From Aestuariispira insulae (GTDB lineage: Bacteria; Pseudomonadota; Alphaproteobacteria; UBA8366; Aestuariispiraceae), in NCBI RefSeq assembly GCF_003385955.1, contig NZ_QRDW01000014.1:18526-82525 (forward strand): a stretch of DNA of 64,000 nt. The letters are read 5' to 3'. The position numbers and the translations under genes are program-made. The notes beneath the pieces were generated by a model, which saw only the letters and a list, made by a program, of their open reading frames with translations, was not told the DNA's origin and searched no databases. This document shows positions 62,301-64,000 of this stretch, piece after piece (position 1 is the first letter of the stretch; every line of letters starts with the position of its first letter).

Positions 62301-64000
62301 TGACGGTACAGGTCGCGATCGCCGGGACAGAAATCGGTGAAACCGTTGCCGGTACGGACAATAACGACATTATTAATGCACTCGGCGGGGATGACACGGT
62401 CATCGGCGGGATCGGAAACGATACCCTGAATGGCGGTCAGGGCAACGACCGGCTCGAAGGTGGTATTGGCGATGACGTCTATCTGTTCGGCCGCGGCGGC
62501 GGCAAGGATGTGGTGGTAGACCATCATGAGGTGACCGAGGCACGCCAGCGCCAGCGTTCGGAACAGCGGACGCGCCAAGTTCAATATACCAATGGCGAAG
62601 GGGTGACCCGGACCCGAACCGAACATTACACCCATCACTGGACGGAACATTACACGGTCCTGGTGGAACAGGATGCGGGCCAGGATATCCTGCGTTTCGA
62701 GGCCGGTATTATGGCTTCCGACCTGGTGGTCACCCGGATTGGAGATGATCTGGTTGTGGGGCTGAGTGGGGACACGCAATCCCGGAACCTGGCGGATCTA
62801 GAAGACCAGATTACCTTGACCGACTGGTTCACGGACTCCAAAAACCGGATCGAACGGTTTGAGTTCGCCGATGGCACCGTTCAGGACGTGGCCCAAATCA
62901 CTGCCCAGATGGGGTCAAGTGGCGACGATACGCTTACCTGGACCGATACAGCGGTCACCCTGCGCGGAGGCGAGGGGAATGACAACCTCACCAGCGGCGC
63001 ATTTGCTGACCGGCTCGAAGGGGGCGAAGGGAATGATACCCTGTCAGCCGGGGCTGGTGATGACATTCTTGATGGTGGCACCGGTGATGACGTCCTTGAC
63101 GGCGGTGCTGGCAATGACGTGCTTGAAGGCAGCGATGGCGCTGACCAGCTGACCGGCGGTGCGGGTGAAGATACCCTTTCCGGCGGCGCCGGGGACGACA
63201 TCCTGACCGGCGGTCAGGGCAACGACACGCTCGACGGTGGGATCGGCAACGATACCCTTGTCGGTGGGGAGGGATCGGATGTCTTCCTGTTGACCGCTGA
63301 GGCGGGTCTGGATGTGATTGAGGATGCGGATGGTTCAGATCGCATTGTCCTGGCGGACGGGATAAGTGCGGAACAGGTTGTGTTCCTGAAAAACGACAAT
63401 GATCTGACATTGATCCTGACGGAAGAAAGTCAGCTGCTGATCCGGAATTGGTTTACCGGATCGCGGCCTTCAATAGAAACCAGCGATGGCACGTCGGTTC
63501 CTGTGACTGTCGTTATCCAGGGGTCTGCGGAAGGCGAAATATTGGCCGGTTCTGACATGAATGATTTCATGGTTGGTTTTGCCGGCCATGACACCCTGAT
63601 CGGTGGCGCAGGCAATGATACGCTCTCCGGCGGTGCGGGATCGGATCTGCTGCAGGGCCAGGATGGCGATGACATCTATATGTTCGGCCGCGGCTATGGC
63701 GCGGACAGTGTGCTTGATCATCATGAGGTGACCGAGGCACGCCAGCGCCAGCGTTCGGAACAGCGGACGCGCCAGGTCCAATATACCAATGGTGAAGGGG
63801 TGACCCGGACCCGGACCGAACATTACACCCATCACTGGACGGAACATTACACGGTCCAGGTGGAACAGGATGCGGGCCAGGATATCCTGCGTTTCGAGGC
63901 CGGCATTACGGCTTCTGACCTGGTGGTGACCCGGATCGGGGATGACCTGGTTGTGGGGATCGCCGGGCCGGATGGATCACGTGACCTTTCCGCAATCGCA
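53351..64000 (+). CDS. Giant RTX protein, 5' end complete, 3' end beyond window
   Basis: One open frame from the ATG at 53351 (stop in frame at 53321) to the window end, at least 3,550 residues. Residues 37-106 resemble the second half of a Hint domain (FLTPTGEYTSLAEL; VYNFTVEGLHTYVAGGYRVHND). About 215-390 are Gly/Ala-rich and hydrophobic, as in pore-forming RTX toxins. About 600-690 form an EF-hand-like block (FDLGGDGIELT, DWNDDGKIND). From 821 onward, many arrays of GGxGxDxLx calcium-binding nonapeptides alternate with linkers; a cadherin/Ig-like domain lies near 2420-2520. It should be exported by type I secretion, folding in calcium. The C-terminal signal is outside the window. Confidence 0.9.
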   Translation, partial: MRQVVCSSAQLPRVLFFNIDSGLRDDLLSSSACAGNVPDLPEPEGLKFLTPTGEYTSLAELSAPLSTQTAIPGYGVRRTGRRTTVYNFTVEGLHTYVAGGYRVHNDSIQYYRGVGSVLGGALFQELGERLFGDSVAVGIVSGALGRTLGGDVGQVIHDAVENTSTLDLAKAVDTFGVRFAGAVTSSAVSFGVSRVVDNVLGDTLGDGYLGGAISTAFKAAGSSLIMGGIGTVLKEAGVLTTEAGFGAFGLTKQLDTAGKEIFDAAGNNIYSYDPMSIGGAIAGAVGSYLGSRLAMSVFSGNPQSISIGSAVGSTVATIGVTAFAVNGGLVALGAGFAAGSTATFGAAAAALATNPAGWAVLAVAAFVGSFLGGGIGSLFGGGGGKPIGHANVDFNYSKGEYYVSGWGTDNGLDANVVIQLGEAASDLLNGTIGAVGGVVKRAPGGGGYGWSEHGYGSPAGTFSSAEQSIKRGVLKTLKSSALEIEGGDLYMKRALRRTNASTFDQLQTDLKAAAQFGLYNDNKALFNDFMDLQGPTMRKKWEAMLERSLELGLDKATATDTVARDAFDLQDALYGTDHDDDLYQAAEAAAMELGENQAKSDFLVFDLGGDGIELTDAEKSNVLFDIDQDGYLEKTAWIGANDGLLVRDWNDDGKINDISEIYTRLAPEDPNGAPEQNWLASEDSNHDGVFDAQDEDFDKVRIWRDTNQNGITEFGELHALHRLGITAIRLTGLQAAGELMKGNQITYSSRFAQLGIKDRFSAGVYGVSLKHDSLGLGFDDLDDDASFSMIDLEGRDNVLVAQGSENLSVEIDASASGIIIGGAGDDEMDGSKTGGEDGSQGVILNGEDGDDTLLGGSGKDRLTGGTGKDILKAGAGDDILAIDADDLKDGTDNIDAGEGQDIIVVDGDEGVTLDITAVNAEAAIGNAGDDILSVSADIDAVLIGKDGNDTLTGAGGDDQIDGGSGDDHLTGNAGDDRLKGGAGSDTFSAGAGDDILYVDAEDEIANIDAGVGMDIVVAEGSGSVNLDASAMNAEIVVGGAGNDILFTSGETSVELHGGAGDDTLSGSNAADTFVGGAGLDSVSYADADSAVSVNLTDKSVSGAAAGDVLMGIEGVIGTDYDDQLAGDDQANILRGGKGADQLDGGAGDDILEGGAGADTLKGGEGSDTVSYEGSNRGVVIDLSTDPVSASGGDAAGDVFESIENAIGSRHADRLIGDANANTLAGGAGRDTLIGGGGADRYVFNLGDGADTVIHTGDDGAVQLGDGITAENVAFVRVGNDLVAQLISRADSVTVKGWFTNAENRPKFLLNDGSELAVEMAVKGGADGETLTASNAGGTLLGLAGNDTLKGGDGKDVMSGGAGSDLLEGDAGDDVYHFARGDGSDVINDHYRYREAYTYTTQERGRWITQFNGENSNPTTRWVKGGGEDTFVRTFHHTGYHDRHGDGGDDVLAFGPGISADDLVMTIEGNDLVIGILGDDRDQAFADLTDKIRLKNWLDEKDRIERFTFSDGDTASLDVPKIVTRIGTDGADVFTMKNIALTAGLGDGDDIVTGSNKGDVISGDDGNDVIDGAEGDDALSGDQGDDTISGGKGGDYLFGGDGKDTLSGGEDADLLRGDDGDDHLLGGEGQDKLVGGKGADLLDGGEGLDTASYEDSETGVTVDLSTGTGSGGQAEGDQFVSIENLEGSAHDDILTGDDKANIIRGGKGQNELHGGAGEDLLIGDVDDDLLVGGADDDVMIGGTGANTYLFGKGSGHDIIRDEGEGSKVILGAGISGEDIQFSRVGDDLVAVISMKDRLTVRNWFVKPVHQVDFFDASGNEITVTFLGDHRNNLLVGDSESNILEGLDGDDVLDGGAGADTLDGGTGADTAYYGNSNAAVTVDLSGDTPSVSGGDAEGDHLISIENVTGSDHADTLTGSDGDNSLTGGKGADKLDGGAGIDTAIYSASAHGVTVSLATGQGSGGEAEGDTLTSIENILGSAYADTLVGSDGDNLMHGDFGADSLMGGAGNDQMMGGWGHDRIHGGTGDDTLSGDVGNDLLLGGDGNDVIRGGLGNDTVSYADDTKGVSVNLAAGRSTNDAVGDDFFATEVRPRQVAYTYTKTIVRTVPSGEQGTRRITERKQATGYRTVYDIIPTDFDGNQDSLESVENVTGSRYADRIQGDGAANIIEGGLGDDTLDGGAGNDVYVFSRGDGRDQIHDLHEVTEIRQRQESERRTRRVEYVNGEGVTRYRTEEYTHTWNVDYDVQVELDGGQDILKFGAGIIASDLVLQRDGNDMLIGLRDPENPMAAVSDLGDVIRVKDWADSKKRIEKIRFADDTEIDISGIENAVSADGENTSIEGSSGADWLIGGASDDTLYGKGGNDILIGNGGQDTAVLEGNLRDYEIEHLENDTVRLTHKGTGEVVVLQAVEQVNFADASIYVDGRNNDPVLSLDLLAQQQQPSLLILPGTSVTGALDVYDVDGDTLSVALAGTVENGTFEILDGVNYKYTPDAGFKGVEIVTLEITDGKGGKSTGYFRIGVGVLRGTVNDDSLTGLSGDEVLYGLEGNDHLKGLAGNDTLHGSNGADVLDGGSGEDLASYENSSEGVTVDLVSGTGANGTAGGDQLVSIEHVKGSNQSDTLTGNDGDNSLTGLSGEDVLVGGAGADDLIGGAGNDTLMGGLGDDVYVFGRDSGKDLVIDHHEATEARQRQRSEQRTRQVQYTNGEGITQTRTEHYTHHWTEHYNVQVIKDGGNDVLRFETGIGVDDLVVTRIGDDLVVGLGVAGGTRDLQEIGDQITLQNWFGDSKDRIESFLFADGQEIGVAGIVGLLGTDQDDNLSWTETAATLHGGLGDDTLSSGDADDVITGDDGNDRLTSGAGDDTQDGGSGNDFLDGGAGNDTLNGGTGDDTLLGGSGNDSLSGGAGNDILTGGTGSDSFVFGAGSGLDTIEDAETIDQIVLTGGLSASGVTFVKRDDSLVLILSDDDQLTIKGWFSGTELPILLEDGTALTVQVAIAGTEIGETVAGTDNNDIINALGGDDTVIGGIGNDTLNGGQGNDRLEGGIGDDVYLFGRGGGKDVVVDHHEVTEARQRQRSEQRTRQVQYTNGEGVTRTRTEHYTHHWTEHYTVLVEQDAGQDILRFEAGIMASDLVVTRIGDDLVVGLSGDTQSRNLADLEDQITLTDWFTDSKNRIERFEFADGTVQDVAQITAQMGSSGDDTLTWTDTAVTLRGGEGNDNLTSGAFADRLEGGEGNDTLSAGAGDDILDGGTGDDVLDGGAGNDVLEGSDGADQLTGGAGEDTLSGGAGDDILTGGQGNDTLDGGIGNDTLVGGEGSDVFLLTAEAGLDVIEDADGSDRIVLADGISAEQVVFLKNDNDLTLILTEESQLLIRNWFTGSRPSIETSDGTSVPVTVVIQGSAEGEILAGSDMNDFMVGFAGHDTLIGGAGNDTLSGGAGSDLLQGQDGDDIYMFGRGYGADSVLDHHEVTEARQRQRSEQRTRQVQYTNGEGVTRTRTEHYTHHWTEHYTVQVEQDAGQDILRFEAGITASDLVVTRIGDDLVVGIAGPDGSRDLSAIA
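59942..60182 (+). repeat. Basic/aromatic insert repeat, copy 1 (divergent)
   Basis: First and most divergent of four roughly 240-bp segments in the RTX gene that align without gaps. It encodes an Arg/Gln-rich then Thr/His/Trp-rich stretch (HEVTEIRQRQESERRTRRV) between a YVFSRGDG linker and a DILKFGAGI block. Confidence 0.75.
61379..61619 (+). repeat. Basic/aromatic insert repeat, copy 2
   Basis: Second copy, 1437 bp after the first. Encodes HHEATEARQRQRSEQRTRQV followed by a His/Thr/Trp-rich stretch, sitting in the linker between two calcium-repeat arrays. Confidence 0.85.
62522..62762 (+). repeat. Basic/aromatic insert repeat, copy 3
   Basis: Third copy, 1143 bp after the second. It differs from copy 4 at only about a dozen positions by eye, mostly in third codon positions. 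Confidence 0.9.
63719..63959 (+). repeat. Basic/aromatic insert repeat, copy 4
   Basis: Fourth copy, 1197 bp (399 codons) after the third. The series may continue beyond the window. Near-identity with copy 3 implies recent duplication or gene conversion. Confidence 0.9.

Noticed and set aside
55811..64000. Short tandem repeats that could suggest a CRISPR array
   Set aside because: The units are coding nonapeptide repeats in one frame, with variable third positions and no constant-length spacers.

Overview
The window reads as one contiguous stretch of a moderately GC-rich, densely coded chromosome from a free-living, probably marine, alphaproteobacterium. The inference rests on gene content: PutA without its own DNA-binding domain beside an Lrp-type PutR, a MerR/LiuR-type regulator in front of a beta-oxidation operon, a FixL-like PAS domain, an alphaproteobacterial-style 4HBT thioesterase and HSDL2-like SDR, and a homospermidine-synthase homologue. 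No rRNA, tRNA, CRISPR array, integrase or transposase was seen, and the genus cannot be named from sequence alone.

Layout. 0-3.3 kb: the start of a TetR/BetI-type regulator, an XRE regulator divergent from a glutamine-synthetase-family gene with operator-like repeats between them, and an ExbB/MotA/TolQ proton-channel protein. 3.6-9.4 kb: an ABC-HlyD-ABC set, an unusual type I secretion arrangement like rtxB-rtxD-rtxE. 9.4-12.2 kb: pirin, ferredoxin-NADP reductase, SCP2 protein. 12.3-22.8 kb: fatty-acid uptake and oxidation (FadL, acyl-CoA ligase, MerR regulator, then a tight operon of thiolase, FadN-like bifunctional enzyme, acyl-CoA dehydrogenase, thioesterase and SDR) closed by a strong terminator. 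23-31 kb: solute-binding protein, DyP peroxidase, GlxA-type regulator, PutA/PutR, two small unknown proteins, a LuxR-type solo regulator. 31.7-35.3 kb: glycosyltransferase, EamA exporter, multicopper oxidase. 35.4-39.9 kb: a blue-light (LOV) plus FixL-like-PAS hybrid histidine kinase directly followed by a REC-EAL c-di-GMP phosphodiesterase.

41.2-47.5 kb is the most unusual part: a ferritin-like diiron protein, then two successive genes that each fuse a SAM methyltransferase domain to a QueC-like PP-loop ATPase domain with a zinc-type five-cysteine tail, flanked by an aminoglycoside-phosphotransferase-fold kinase and a homospermidine-synthase-like NAD(P) enzyme. I do not recognise this as a described pathway. 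One PP-loop is canonical (SGGIDS) and the other has lost the aspartate (SGGVSS), so the pair may act as a heteromer.

47.5-64 kb is a secreted-effector region. Two converging two-gene modules each consist of an exported small protein followed with almost no gap by a protein ending in a Hint (hedgehog/intein) domain; one of the latter carries a lysozyme/pesticin-like front end. Next come a HlyC-type toxin acyltransferase with both catalytic residues and a giant RTX protein (at least 3,550 residues, running off the window) whose N-terminus looks like the C-terminal half of a Hint domain and whose arrays carry a repeated basic/aromatic insert. The 3.6-9.4 kb secretion genes are the obvious candidate exporter, but that link is inference.
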